DNA of 64,000 nt from Bursaphelenchus xylophilus (Eukaryota; Nematoda; Chromadorea; Rhabditida; Aphelenchoididae), in NCBI GenBank assembly GCA_904066235.2, contig CAJFCV020000001.1, positions 434,001 through 498,000 of the forward strand, in the 5' to 3' direction. Shown one piece after another: positions 1 through 12,700 of the stretch. A model generated the notes under the pieces. The model was given only the letters and a program-made list of their open reading frames with translations, had not been told where the DNA came from and did not search any database. The stretch's first letter is position 1. Every line of letters starts with the position of its first letter. The position numbers were made by a program, and so were the translations under genes.

Positions 1-319
1 AAAAAAAATCAAAAAAACCCAGTAATTTTAACAACTCTCCGACTTTCATCGCCTCTCTACGTCCTTTATTTTCCTTTCAAACCCTAAAAAATCCCATATT
101 TGCCATTATATCCCCAAAAATGTCCTCTAAAAATTTGTTATAGGCATGTTTTTTAATTTTTTTTTAATTTTATTTTTTTAAATTTTTTCTTTGATCTTTT
201 TTTATTTTTTTGTTTTACTTTTTAAAAAATGAAAAAAAAAATTGTGGAAAATACTTTTTTTATTGCGTGATATTTTTAACTTGTCAATAACCTTGTCTTC
301 AATAAACAACTAATTTTAG
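1..319 (+). promoter_or_regulatory. 5' flank of the AT-hook gene with a putative trans-splice acceptor
   Basis: AT-rich flank with long T and A runs and no recognisable gene. It ends in TTTTAG (314-319), a nematode-type splice acceptor nine bases before the ATG at 329. An acceptor that close to a start codon with no convincing upstream exon is what a spliced-leader trans-splice site looks like; this is inference from nematode gene structure. No specific promoter element is claimed. Confidence 0.4.
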
Positions 320-328
320 AAAACAAAA

Positions 329-3300
329 ATGAACAACGACCCGTGCTGCTCCGGCTCCTTGGAAAAGAAGGAAGTCCCGAATGAATATGTGTTCCAGCAT
401 TCGGAACACTATGGCATCTTCCTTGGTGCCATCTTCAAATCGTAAGTTCGATTTTTCAATAATCAACTTTTTTTTAAAAATGAAGCAAAAACGATTTTTT
501 TTTGCATTTGAAAGGCTTGTATCTCGGGTATTTTGCAAGCTACTGACTTAAAATTTTTGCTGATGCTTTGCAGTGTCTTAAGAATTGTTAGTTTCAAATC
601 TCGCCAAAATCTGACACAAAATATAATTTTTATGAGCAAAATTGTATAACTTTACCTACTACAATATAAAATAATAATCAAAATTTTTTTGGCGATTTTT
701 TTTGATGTAGACGATTTACTGTGCTTTAAATGAGCTATGTTCCAAATTTTATCAAAATCAGAAGAAAAATAAAATTTTTATGACCAAAATTGCTCACCTC
801 TACTTACTATTGTTAATACAATATAATTTTTTGGCTATTTTATTGATTTTTTCAGTTATGAAGACTTGGCCCGCGCCGTATTATGGTACCAAGCGGGGTC
901 GGATACTTTCCTTGTGAAGTATTCGACCTACTGCTTTGTCGCCGGCGAGGTCCCCGAGGAAGACAGCAATAGGTGTCGGTATAGGCGACTAGCCTACAAA
1001 TGCTGCCGACATCCGCCGGTGGACCGCAAAAAGTTCACCGAAAAGTCGAGAATTCGGAAGATCTCGGCTGAAAACAACTGCAATTTTAATTTTGTGGTAT
1101 CCTATATACGGGACATTCGGATGCTGAGGATCACCGCCGTCACATTGGGCCATGATCATCATCCCAACGAACAGGAGTGCAGAACGGTTTTTGAGAACTT
1201 GAAAAAGCGGAATGAAAAGAAATGGGAATTGAGTGAGTTTTTTTTTGATTTTATTTTTCAAAATGAGATTTTTCTGAATTTTTTTAATTTTTCAAAATGA
1301 AAATTTTTTGAATTTTTTTATTGTTCAAGATGAGATTTTTTGAATTTTTTATTTTTCAAAATGAGATTTTTTTTTGAATTTTTTAATTTTTCAAAATGAG
1401 ATTTTTTGAATTTTTTTATTTTTAAGATGAGATTTTTTTGAGTTTTTAAATTTTTCAAAATGAGATTTTTTTTGAGTTTTTAATTTTTCAAAATGAGATT
1501 TTTTTTGAGTTTTTACATTTTTGAAAATGAAATTTTTTTGAATTTTTAATTTTTCAAAATGAGATTTTTTGAATTTTTTAACTTTTTAAAATGAAATTTT
1601 TTTGAATTTTTGAATTTTTCAAAATGAGAGTTTTTTGAAATTTTTAACTTTTCAAAATGACATTTTTTGAATTTTTGAATTTTCAAAAGGATTTTTTGAA
1701 TTTTTTAGTTTTTCAAAATGAGATTTTTTGAATTTCAAATCTTTGTAACCTAGGTGAATATTGAAGATATCGCTCTGAATTTTTTACTGACCTTATATAA
1801 AGTAGTAATCTTCATTTATGGGAAGTTTGAAAAGGATAGAAGAAAAAAAAATTTGAGATTTTTTGATTTTTGGAGCCTTATATCTTCCGTATTTAAAAAA
1901 ATTTTGCATGAAATTTTTTCTTATCTTTTATAAAATCATAATCGTCATTTTCGCCAAATTTCAAAAAAATTGAAGCAGTTTGAAATTTTGAGATTTTTTG
2001 AATTTTGAATTGTTGTACCTACCGTATTTTACAAAATTTTCGCATGCAATTTTTACTGATGTTTTATGAAATTAGAGTCTTCATTTTTGCCAAATTTGGG
2101 AAAAATTGGGGCAGTTTGAAATTTGAGATTTTTTAATTTTTGAAGCCTTATTTCTTCCGTATTTTAGCAAATTTTTGCCTTAAATTTTTACTGATGTCTT
2201 ATAAAATCAGAATCGTCATTTTCGCCAAATTTCAGCAAAATCGGGACAGTTTGAAATTTTGAGATTTTTTGATTTTTGAAATCTGGTATCTATCGTATTT
2301 TAGAAAATTTTGGTGTGAAATTTTAAACAATGTTTTATAAAATTAGAATAGTCATTTTCGCCAAATTTCAGAAAAATTGGGGCAGTTTTAAATTTTGAGA
2401 TTTTTTGATTTTTTTAAGTCTAATATCTACCGTATTTTAAAAAATTTATGCATGAAATTTTTACTGATGCTTTAAAAAATCAGAGTCTTAATTTTTGCCA
2501 AATTTCAGAAAAATTGGGGCAGTTTGAAATTTTGAGATTTTTTGGTTTTTGAAGCCTTATATCTACCGTATTTTAGGAAATTTTTCCATGAAATTTTAAA
2601 GGATGTTTTATAAACTCCGAGTCTTAATTTTGGCCAAATTTCAGAAAAATTGGGGCAGTTTTAAATTTTGAGATTTTTTGAAATTCACTCCAAAAAAATT
2701 AAGATCTAATTTTCACATTTTTTCAGTTCAAGAGATGCGTCTTCTTCGGCCATTTAATGCCGACTACAGCTACGTGCCATCACCACCACATCAGAAGGCG
2801 AAAGCCCAACATGGTCGCGACGAGGCGGCGATAAAATTGGATATGGAGCAGAACACGGTGGAACCGCCATTATATAGCGATGAAATCGAGGAAAAATTCC
2901 TCCACTACCTGAACGAGGACGTGGAAAAGACCAATGAGGCGAGACGATGCAAAGAAGCCCGACAACAAGCGGCCAAACTGGCGGCCGAGAACGAAGACCT
3001 GGACACGAACGGCTTGAAAGTGGCGCCGAGACCTCCGATAAGAAGAAAGAGACGACAAGCCAAAGAAAAAATGGAATCCGATGGCGTCGAGGATGCGATC
3101 TACATTAACCAAGATGGCCGGCCGTTGACTCAAGAAGAGATCGACTTTTACGTCCGAGGACAACCTCCGCGCATTCCAGAGCAGCCTCAATATCATGCAG
3201 TGGAGTATGAGAGCCTGTACCAGGAGCAAATTCCAGCGACTGTGATGGAATTTGAGACTTTCGGATATTATCCATCAGAAAAGCGCCCCAAGACAAATTT

Positions 3301-4949
3301 TGATCCCCAAGCCCCGACAACTTCGCGAAACTGGATGGATCATGAATACGAGGGCTCTCAGATGCCCACAGAATGGTATCAAATACCAGAAGCGACAACA
3401 AGTTTTGGTGCGAATGCCCCCAGGGCAATTCGAAATTCAGCTGCTGGACCTAGTGGAAATTTCCAATTTTATGATGAAAAAATCCCAATAGCTCAAGAAT
3501 ACGGTAAGAAAAATTTTGATACGGCCTATAACAGTGTGTGTGACAAATTTCAGGCTTCAATTTTGATTATTTTTCGGAAATTCTCCGATTTTTTAGGTTT
3601 TTTTTTAATTTTTTCTCCTCACAAAAATTATTTTTATTTTTAGCTCCAATTTCGCAAGAAAACAGGAATTTTGAGATCCAAAACTTTCAACCTGTTGTCG
3701 TTGATCATCAACCTCCAGTCGACTTGAACTACGAACAGGACTACGATTGTCACATGGCCGACTACTTGCTGCACATGGATAACACCGAAAATCGGACCCA
3801 ACACGGACAAAACCAACACCCACTGGAAGTGGATCCCAGTCTTTTCGCGTTGCAGCTTCCAGAACTGGGAGAAGCACTTGACCATGTCGAGGAGCATCTT
3901 TATCAGCTCTTGGACGATGAGGAAAAGAAATCGGAGGATGAAGAAAATGTGAAGCCGAAGTGCGACGAATTTGAGGTGAGTTGTTTTCTTATGTTTTGTT
4001 GCCAATTTTAGGACGGGTTTTGCGAAGAAACTAGAGGGTTTTCACCTGAAATGTTGTTTTAGGTATCAGATGTATAAAACAATATAATTTGTTGTGTGTT
4101 GTGCTGAAATAGGTGTCTAAATTGTCAAAAGATTTTTATTATACCATGTTGCATCTTTTTGGAATAGTTTTCGCGGAGGAATTGGCTATTTTATTTAGTG
4201 AATAGGGATTTCGGCATCAGATGTCTAAAACAATATAAATTCGCAGGTTTTTAGGCTGGAAATTGGTCTTAATATCTGTATAATGCCTTTTTAAACTATG
4301 TAGAAGATTTGAAGCAAAGGAAACATCTAGTTCTATGCAATTCCCGCCAGAATTATCAATTTTGGCATCAGATGTCTAAAACAATGTAAATTCTTAGGGG
4401 TTTTGGCCAGGAATTGATCTTAGCCTTTTTATAATCCCTTGTTAAACTATGTAGATCATTTGAAGCGAAGGAAGCATCTAGTTCTAAAAAATTCCGACCA
4501 GAATTATCAATTTAGACATCAGATGTCTAAAACAATATAAATTTCCTTTTTTTCAGGCTGAAAACGTTGATCCAAATTGCCAAAATGGACGTCCAATCCA
4601 AGGAACTTCCCAAGGTAGCAGAAGAGTCTTTCAAGATCAGTCAAACCATCAAGGTCCATCAAGAAAAACAGCGGAAAGCAAAAGTGAAGGTCAATTCAAA
4701 CGACCTCGTGGCCGCCCACGCAAGAACCCTGAAGGTCCACCAAAGAAGTTGAAGAAGAAGGTCGTCGAAGAGCCAAGGCCGGAATTCGGAGTGTTAGACG
4801 TAGGTACGGTCGACGGATTCATCAAAGCTGATGCCATGGATTATTCAGATCCCTACGAGATCCTCGACATGCATGGAGACCCAGTTTTGGCCTCAGCGAA
4901 ACCCGTGAAGTCTCAAGAAGATTGTGGAAAAAAATTGAAGAGAAATTGA
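329..4949 (+). CDS. AT-hook protein with N-terminal FAR1/FLYWCH-like zinc-binding region (5 exons, 663 aa)
   Basis: Coding exons 329-441, 856-1232, 2727-3503, 3644-3975 and 4557-4949; all junctions are GT-AG and the reading frame closes to a TGA. Residues ~40-150 hold a Cys/His-rich region (YKCCRH, then NNCNFNFVV, then TLGHDHHP) with the spacing of FAR1/FLYWCH/MULE-type DNA-binding domains of the WRKY-GCM1 superfamily. The middle (~170-420) is acidic and polar with basic tracts (RRKRRQAKEK) that could be a nuclear localisation signal. Residues ~580-589 read KRPRGRPRKN, a textbook AT-hook with the GRP core, followed by a lysine-rich run. Together this suggests a nuclear DNA-binding protein, perhaps domesticated from a transposase accessory domain; no precise orthologue is recognised. 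The stop faces the 3' end of tol-1. The start is the first ATG after a splice-acceptor-like TTTTAG. Exact zinc ligands are uncertain; the AT-hook is firm. Confidence 0.8.
1240..1740. repeat. ~32-bp AT-rich minisatellite in intron 2 of the AT-hook gene
   Basis: About fifteen degenerate units of a TTTTTCAAAATGAGATTTTT-type phrase run head to tail straight after the exon 2 donor. Units vary in T-run length, as expected from replication slippage. Confidence 0.75.
1745..2690. repeat. ~136-bp tandem repeat, about six units, intron 2 of the AT-hook gene
   Basis: The phrase GGGGCAGTTTGAAATTTTGAG recurs (in slightly varied form) near 1972, 2109, 2244, 2379, 2515 and 2652, giving a unit of ~136 bp. 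Each unit also contains a TACCGTATTTTA-like phrase and TTCGCCAAATTTCAG. It fills the intron up to the exon 3 acceptor. Confidence 0.8.
4050..4550. repeat. ~150-bp tandem repeat, four phrases, intron 4 of the AT-hook gene
   Basis: ATCAGATGTCTAAAACAAT recurs near 4063, 4215, 4365 and 4516 (about 150-bp spacing), with a shared TTTGAAGC..AAGGAA..CATCTAGTTCTA segment between the later copies. The last copy ends right at the exon 5 acceptor. Confidence 0.7.
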
Positions 4950-5446
4950 AGCCAAAGGAACCGAGAAATCGCCAAAATGGTCCAGATGCCTAGTGTAATA
5001 TAATTTTCCCGGGTTTTCATCAATTTTCCAGTTTTTAGGTGTTTTTCGTAGCTTACCGAGAAGTTAGAATAGTAATAGATAGTTGATAGACGAATAGTTT
5101 AGGTTGAAATCACCTTTTTGCCTAGTATAATATAAAAATTTCAAAAAAATCATAAATTTTTTGTTTAACTTACATTTTGCAGCTTATAGTTTGGTTAGAA
5201 TAATATTAGAGAGTATAATAGAGTATTACAGAGTAATTTTTAGTTGTTAGAATAGAATTTTTTGATCTCATTTTTTTAAATTTTATTATTTTTGACCCAA
5301 GAACCTCAGAACTTGTGGTAAATTCCATAATATTGCATTGTTTAAATTCTGATCTCATCATATCCCTCATATCACTCGATTGTAAATGCCCTTTATCTCG
5401 TGAATAAATTAAATTAACCGTCAATTACGTCATTTCTCATCAAAAA
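4950..5446. other. 3' flank of the AT-hook gene
   Basis: AT-rich sequence after the stop. A canonical AATAAA at about 5403 is a candidate polyadenylation signal, which would imply a 3' UTR of ~450 bases. No gene is seen. Confidence 0.4.
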
Positions 5447-5556
5447 TCGCACAGTGCAGCCGAAAATGAATTTTCCGCACAGTGCACTCGCGACAACGTC
5501 TTTTTGCTGACTGCACAGTGCAAACACTCGGTTTCGGAAGTGTGCACTGTGCGGGA
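5447..5556. repeat. Small GCACNGTGC cluster (four cores)
   Basis: Four copies of the 9-bp palindromic core GCAC(A/T)GTGC in ~110 bp, in the gap between the AT-hook gene and tol-1. This is the leftmost cluster of the family. Confidence 0.8.
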
Positions 5557-5594
5557 AAGAAAATAGGCTCGATTTGGCGACAAAAGAATTTTTA

Positions 5595-5676
5595 GAAATC
5601 ACGAAAACGCCATCCCGTCCGATCTGGCAAGTTAAGCAACGGCTTGGCTAATCGCGGGTTCGAATCCCACTGGAAG
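5595..5676 (+). mobile_element. 5S/tRNA-like element, monomer (right half only)
   Basis: 5S-like segment at ~5608-5640 (CCCGTCCGATCTGGCAAG then TTAAGCAAC), then a B-box-like GGTTCGAATCC, ending CACTGGAAG. The left arm is absent. GTAAAATACG follows at 5734. Confidence 0.8.
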
Positions 5677-6360
5677 GAAAAGTGAATTTTGAGTTAGAAA
5701 GCAAATACTATGATATGAAAACTGTTGCAATAGGTAAAATACGATTCTTCATAAGTTGGTTGATATAAATAAATTACTTTTTCGCTCAAAAAACTTTAAA
5801 AAATTATAAATTTTCCTCTAAATTTATCATAATTCATGTTTATTTATAAATACTCAAAGAAAATCTGTTCGATAACAATGGAAACCGGTGTCGTATGTGT
5901 AATACAGTAATCGAATTCATGTACAAAGATCAAAAACCCGTTGGAAAAAGAGGAATTCAAAAAAATAAGTTCAAAAAATTTCGTTTTCTCAGAAGGATAA
6001 TTACAGTAATCTGTTTTGAATGAGAGTTTCCTGAGGAGGAAGAAAAAAGATAAACAGTACAATACCCAGTAAACATATGATTATTAGGCAAGTAATTCGT
6101 AGTTAGTAATTACAATGTTAGGAAAGACCTTTTTTGACTAAACAATAAGTACCGTATGAAGTGGAGGAGAATGTACATGAGAGTAAGTGGGGTGACAAAT
6201 GGCTGGATGCTCAAAATTTTTAATTTTCGTGATTTTTGTTTTGAAAAATGTCGGATTTTTTGAAAAATTTTCGTTTTTTTTCAAAAATACGGCCCAAAAA
6301 TTACTTTTCTTAATCTTGATCTTCTTTATACACCTTTTTAATCGACTATTTTCACGTCTG
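5677..6360. other. Intergenic, AT-rich, no gene seen
   Basis: No codon structure, RNA gene or repeat is recognised apart from one GTAAAATACG. It may include the distal 3' flank of tol-1. Confidence 0.4.
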
Positions 6361-6493
6361 CTTCCACTGGGATTCGAACCCGCGCCGATTTGGCGCCAAA
6401 GGAATTTTGAAAAAATCACGAAAACGCCATCCCGTCCGATCTGCCAAGTTAAGCAACGGTGCGAAAAGTCGCGGGTTCGAATCCCACTGGAAG
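6361..6493 (+). mobile_element. 5S/tRNA-like fold-back element, short form, just past the tol-1 stop
   Basis: Complete short form: left arm CTTCCACTGGGATTCGAACC, one 5S-like segment (one change, CTGCCAAG) and right arm GGTTCGAATCCCACTGGAAG. It lies ~220 bp beyond the tol-1 stop codon, so it may sit inside the tol-1 3' UTR as a potential hairpin. Confidence 0.85.
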
Positions 6494-6713
6494 AAAAGGT
6501 TGATTTTGTGTTGGAAAAGAGCAATTGCTAGTTGGAAAGTATTCAAAATCGTATCTACTAGATTGTGAATGGCTTCCAAATATAATTTTTTGGCTAAAAA
6601 TTCCCTGAAGTCCGCCATTTTCAAGTAAAAAAGCTCAAAACTCAAACTTTTCTCTCTTTTCAAGCGATCCACCCTTGCCATACCCTTCAAACTCTCTCAA
6701 ATTGCCAACAATA

Positions 6714-9700
6714 TCAGACAATCTCACTGGGAACGATTGTTCCGTACATATCACTATAAATTTGTGTGGTCTCCGAGTTATTATCCGCATAAATCCCATC
6801 TCCGCTACCGTAATCCCTCCGAGGCAGGGCGCCCAGCAGCAAGTTCCAAAACAGCTGATGATGCAGCGGGATGCAGGTGTTATGTCTCATAATCTGGCCC
6901 AGCTCATTGTCCACGGAGTTGGTGTCAATCGCTTCGTCCAACAAAACGATGACTTTTCGCTCCGATTTGCGCGCGCTGAACAGCTGATGGCTGGTCTTGA
7001 TCTGCAACGTGCTCCATTCGTTCTCCAGGAAATCTTTGGTCAACACCAAGATCAGCGTTTGACTAGCACCCATCTGCTTGTTCAATTCATCGCTGATCCG
7101 CTGATGCCGATTACTGTAGCATTCGGGCGGGGTGTCGTCGTGCAGCAGACACATTGAGTAGTCGTGGGCGTGGAGTGTGCTGAAAATGGAAGTTTTAGAG
7201 GGAAAAGTGGAAGTTTAGGGGGAAATATCGACAAAAGAGGTTGGAAAAATTATTTTTTGAGGAACTGATTTTTTGAAGGAATTTAAATTTTTTTTTTTTT
7301 TTTTTTGAAAAATCGACCAAAAATGGAGGAAAATTTTTTTGAGGCACTTATTTTTTGATGGAAAAATTTTGGAAAATTTCACAAAATGATTTTTTCTTCG
7401 AAAAAATAGCTAAAAGTGGTCGAAAAATGATTCTTTTGAGGTCCTGATTTTTTGATGGAAAAATTTTGAAAATATTTTTCAAAATAATTTTTTTTTTTGA
7501 AAAATTGCATAAAAAATTAGGTAAAAATCAATTTTTGAGGCTCCGATTTTTGATGGAAAAATCTAGACATTTTAAAAACAATTTTTTTCTTGAAAAAATA
7601 GGCAATAGTTGTCGAAATATCGATTTTTGAGGTCCTGATTTTTTGATGGAAAAAATGAAAATCAGATAAAAAACGGTTCAAAACGTTGAAAAACACCTTT
7701 TTTGAGCCCCAATTTTTTGTCGAAAATTTTAAAAAATAAAAAAAATCCTTATTTTTATTTTTTTTTAAATCCCAAAAAATTCCGAAAAAAGGCTGTTTGA
7801 AAATATGGAAAAATTTTTAAAACATTTTTTTGTAACTAATATTAATATAAATAAAAAAGCCTCAAAAAATTTTTTTGGACGAAAAAATTTTTTTTTTAAT
7901 TTCCAAAAAAAATTTCAAAAAAAATTTCAAAAATCCCCAAATTTTTTTTTTGGATTTTTTGGATGCAACCTTCCCAACTTACTTGCAAAGTCTCTCCTTG
8001 ACGAATTGTTCGTCCCTCTTCGAATAGCTGATGAACAAATCAAAATTGATCAATGGCTGCGGGGAGAAGCCTCCATTCGGCGTTAGCGTGCTGCTATTCA
8101 TGCTCATGGGTGCTTTTTTGTATCGATGTTGTTTTAAGCCCTCCTGAGTTTTGCGTAGCACCGCAATGGCCAAATAAAGAAGTCCACAGAGGGCGGTGAT
8201 GACGAAAAACACGGCAATCACCACCAAGAACAAGCTGTACAAAGCGCCGCCGCCAAAGAGCCCATTGTTGCGTCTTCGGCACATGGTCGTATTGGCTTGT
8301 CGCAGGAAATCGACCATCTTCATAACGAACAGATCCTCGCCCACATTCGGCGCCTGACTGCTCAACGCGAACGTTTCATTGAAGCGGAACGCACGCGTCA
8401 CATTCTCCACGCACAGCACCGTCTCCACATCCACAATCTTCCCCACATTCGAGGCCACGAAATTCTGCGCATTGAAGACGCTCTCGTCTCCCACGCAGTC
8501 GCAGCGAAACGGATTTGCCCCGAGGGCAAGAGTGCGCAACTTCTCCGGCACCACCTTTAGCACCAGTTCCGGCATCGAGCTGAATGAATTGGAGTGTAAA
8601 AGAATGTCTTTCAGGTTCGGAAACGTCTCCAGAAGCTCCGCGGAAAGGTGGTTCAGGTGGTTGTGCGATAGGTCCAAATGCTGCAAACGCGCCGTCTTCA
8701 CCGCGATTTTCGCGTCCAATTTGTGGAGATGACCGTGTGTGAGGGAGAGAGTCTGAAAATAACATATTAGTAAAGGCTTTAAAAGGCTTAAAAAGGCTTT
8801 AAAAATAGATTTATGGCCTGAAAATCAAAATTTTCAGCCATTTTTCACATTTTTTGTCGATTTTTCCATGAAAAAATTAAGTTTTTGCTTTGAAAATTAG
8901 AACTATTTTATTTACCAATGTGTACCCTACCAAGACCACATCAATTTTTTCCTTTCTGACTTTAATATCCCAAAAAATCAACTGTTTTTCTTCCACAGGG
9001 ATTCGAACTCGCATTAGTCATCCTAGTAGCTTAACTTGCCAGATCGGACGGGATGACGTTCTCGCACTTTTTCAATTAAAATGAACGCCGATTAGGCAAG
9101 GGGACAGTTTGTGAAAAGTTCGAGTGCAGCATCCCGTCCGATCTGGCAAGTTAAGCAACACTGCAGATGTAATGCAAGTTCGAATCCCGGTGGGAAAAAA
9201 TGGGTTTTTTGGGAGAAATTGAGTTTTTAAAAAGTTAGAAGATGTCTTAGAGGTAAAATACGTAATGGTCAGCAAAGAAAATTTAATTTTTTAGCCACAA
9301 AAATCTCAAAAATCATCAAAAATTTACCTTCAAGCTGGGCAAAGTGTTGAAAGCCATTGGTTGGACCTCCTTCAACCCAGTATTATTGATCCTCAGCTCC
9401 TGTAGATGCGCTCGTCCAGTCAAATCGCGGCTTTTGAGCATGTGCAATTTCAGTCCATTCAGTCTAATGTGAGTAGCATGCATGGGAAGCTCGCGAATCT
9501 CGAATGGAACCTCCTTTGTCTTGTTCGCATCACAATGAACGATATTGGTGCGGAAATCCGCGTCATGATAGCAATTGCAGCCCTTGGGGCACTTGGATTT
9601 GCAATCGCAGGATGAGAATTGGCAACACACACAATTTGGCTCGCAAATCTCCTCGTATGCGCAAACAAAATCATCCTGTTTGGTGGCGGAGAGGGACTTC

Positions 9701-12700
9701 AGTTGCTGAAAAAGTGGAAATTTGAAGTGGGAGACATTTTTGAGTTGGGAGACATTTTATACGAAAAAATTTGAAATTGAAAAAATGAGATTTTTGGAGG
9801 TACAGAGGCAGAAATAGAGTAAAAATTACTGCCATCTCACAAGAAAAATTATGATTTTAAATCTGAATACCAAAAAAAAACTCAAATGGCGACATTTTAT
9901 ACGATGGATTTCCAAAAATCGCCAAAAACTGTAAAAATCTCGATTTTTTGCCAATAAAGTATGATAACTTAGCAAAACCAACTATTAAATAGCAGTACTA
10001 AAAGTGCTAGTTTTAATTTGAGGACGTCGCGAGATCAAAGGAAGCCATTTTATACGCTAAATTTTCAAAAAATCCATAAAAATTGCTAAATTTGATAAAA
10101 AATCTCATTTTTTTGGATGAAATCAATCAATCTGTAAGTTGAACATGACCTTATAAATGATTTTAAATCTTCACAATTAGTTTTAAGTCAATTACAATCC
10201 TTTTCGAACCTTATTTTACACTAAAATACCCAAAAAATCACAAAAAATGGCAAAATTTTCCAAAAAAATCTCATTTTTTGAACAGAATCAAATAACCGGT
10301 AGGCTAAAAGTGGTGTCATAAACCATTTTACGCCTTCACAATTAATTTGAAGTTCATTACAATCGTTTTCGAACCTTATTTTACACTAAAATACCCAAAA
10401 ACTCCCAAAAAACGGCAAAATTCGCCAAAAAATCTCATTTTTTGAACAAAATCAAGTAACCGGTAGGCTAAAAGTGGTGTCATAAACCATTTTACGCCTT
10501 CACAATTAATTTGAAGTTCATTACAATCGTTTTCGAACCTTATTTTACACTAAAATACCCAAAAACTCCCAAAAAACGGCAAAATTCGCCAAAAAATCTC
10601 ATTTTTTGAACAAAATCAAGTAACCGGTAGGCTAAAAGTGGTGTCATAAACCATTTTACGCCTTCACAATTAATTTGAAGTTCATTACAATCGTTTTCGA
10701 ACCTTATTTTACACTAAAATACCCAAAAACTCCCAAAAAACGGCAAAATTCGCCAAAAAATCTCATTTTTTGAACAAAATCAAGTAACCGGTAGGCTAAA
10801 AGTGGTGTCATAAACCATTTTACGCCTTCACAATTAATTTGAAGTTCATTACAATCGTTTTCGAACCTTATTTTACACTAAAATACCCAAAAACTCCCAA
10901 AAAACGGCAAAATTCGCCAAAAAATCTCATTTTTTGAACAAAATCAAGTAACCGGTAGGCTAAAAGTGGTGTCATAAACCATTTTACGCCTTCACAATTA
11001 ATTTGAAGTTCATTACAATAGTTTTCGAACCTTATTTTACACTAAAATACCCAAAAACTCCCAAAAAACGGCAAAATTCGCCAAAAAATCTCATTTTTTG
11101 AACAAAATCAAGTAACCGGTAGGCTAAAAGTGGTGTCATAAACCATTTTACGCCTTCACAATTAATTTGAAGTTCATTAAAATCCTTTTTGAACCTTAAT
11201 TTAAACTCAAATCCCCAAAAAATCCCAAAAAAACCGCAAAACTCACTTTATTTGCCTGAACAGTGCATTCAATCTGCTTGTAATCCATCAACTGGACCGC
11301 CGACGAGCTCTTCGGCTCCGCCGCCCTCCACCAGCCCGTCTCGCAGTTGCACTCGAGCGGATTCTGGCTCAGGAACAGCTTCAGAAGGCCGGAATTCAGC
11401 GGAAAAGTCTGCTGATTGAACGACTTCAGCAAATTGCGCCGCAAATCCACCTGTTTCAGGTGGGGTTGCCGTGAAAAAGTGCTGTTGTTCAGCGTGGAGA
11501 TGCGATTCGAGGAGATGTTGAGGAATTCCAGCTCATCCGGCAGCTGCTCCGTCAAAAGGACGGTGATTTCGTTGTTTTGCAGCTCCAATTTGCGCACTTT
11601 CGACTTTGTCGCAGCAGCCAAAAGAGCAACACGGTTGTCGGACATCTATAAATTAGGAATTGGACTGTTTAAAAAGTAAAAAGCTGATTTTTTCCTCTTA
11701 TAAATGCAAAAAATTTCAAAAAATCCCGTTTTTTTCAAAAAACTATGCAGAATTTTACGACTTCGTATTTTACAAATCATTTCTATTCAAAATTTAATCG
11801 AAAATATTCAAATTTTACTTCTAAACTTTTTTCTTTACCCTTTTCTTCCACTGGGATTCGAACCCGCGACTAATCAACCACCGTTGCTTAACTTGCCAGA
11901 TCGGACGGGATGGCGTTTTCGTGATTTTTTCGAAATTCCTTTGGCGCCAAATCGGCGCGGGTTCGAATCCCAGTGGAAGAAAAGGGCAAAAATGAAAAAA
12001 TAAATTGAAGATAACTATCGCTCGACGTATTTTATGTTTTTTTGACACAAAAACCAAATTTTTTCAGAAAAAAAAATTTTGTAAAAAAGGTCATAAATTA
12101 CTAAGAACTTCACTCATCCGTATTTTACAAATTTTTTACTATAAGACATCATAACAAAGTTCGAAAAAATTAACCTTCCCCCAATTTTTACACCATTTTT
12201 TTATCTTCACCCACCTGAAGCTGCACCAAATTCTCGGGAAATTCGTTCCAATCCAGCAAACTGAACAAATTGCTGGTCAAGTTCAAATGCCTCAGGGATT
12301 TAAGGCTCTTCAACGAGCCTCTAAGCTCAGTCAATTCATTATTCGACAAGTCCAGAGTTCGCAATAAAGGCGACTTATTGAATGCGTCCACATTTAATAA
12401 ATCGATTTTATTGTTGCGCAAATTGAGCTCGTTCAGTTTGGCACAGTCACTGAACACGTAGCTTTCGATGGAATTGAGCTGATTATTCGCCAGAGAAAGT
12501 TTGCTGAGATGTGAAACTTTGTTCAAAATAAACTTGTAGGTCTTTCTGAAACAGGATCCTTAGTTATAAAGCCTGCAAAATGGGAAGAAGATTTCGTATT
12601 TTACCCATATTCTCTTCGTCTAAAAATTTTTTTTGCATTTCACATCGAAAAATCCCCTTTTCATTGAAAAATTGAGAATTTTTAAACTTTACTGGTAATT

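Noticed and set aside
866..1300. Reading through the exon 2 donor of the AT-hook gene
   Set aside because: The frame beyond 1232 encodes only F/N/I-rich sequence from the minisatellite; the GTGAGT donor at 1233 and in-phase exon at 2727 are better.
5608..5640. Functional 5S rRNA gene
   Set aside because: Only about 33 of ~119 nt of 5S are present in any copy, without the ends that form helix I. These are fragments inside elements.
6361..6493. B-box motifs taken as tRNA genes
   Set aside because: GGTTCGAATCC is present but no acceptor stem, D-arm or anticodon arm can be folded around it; the interior matches 5S rRNA instead.
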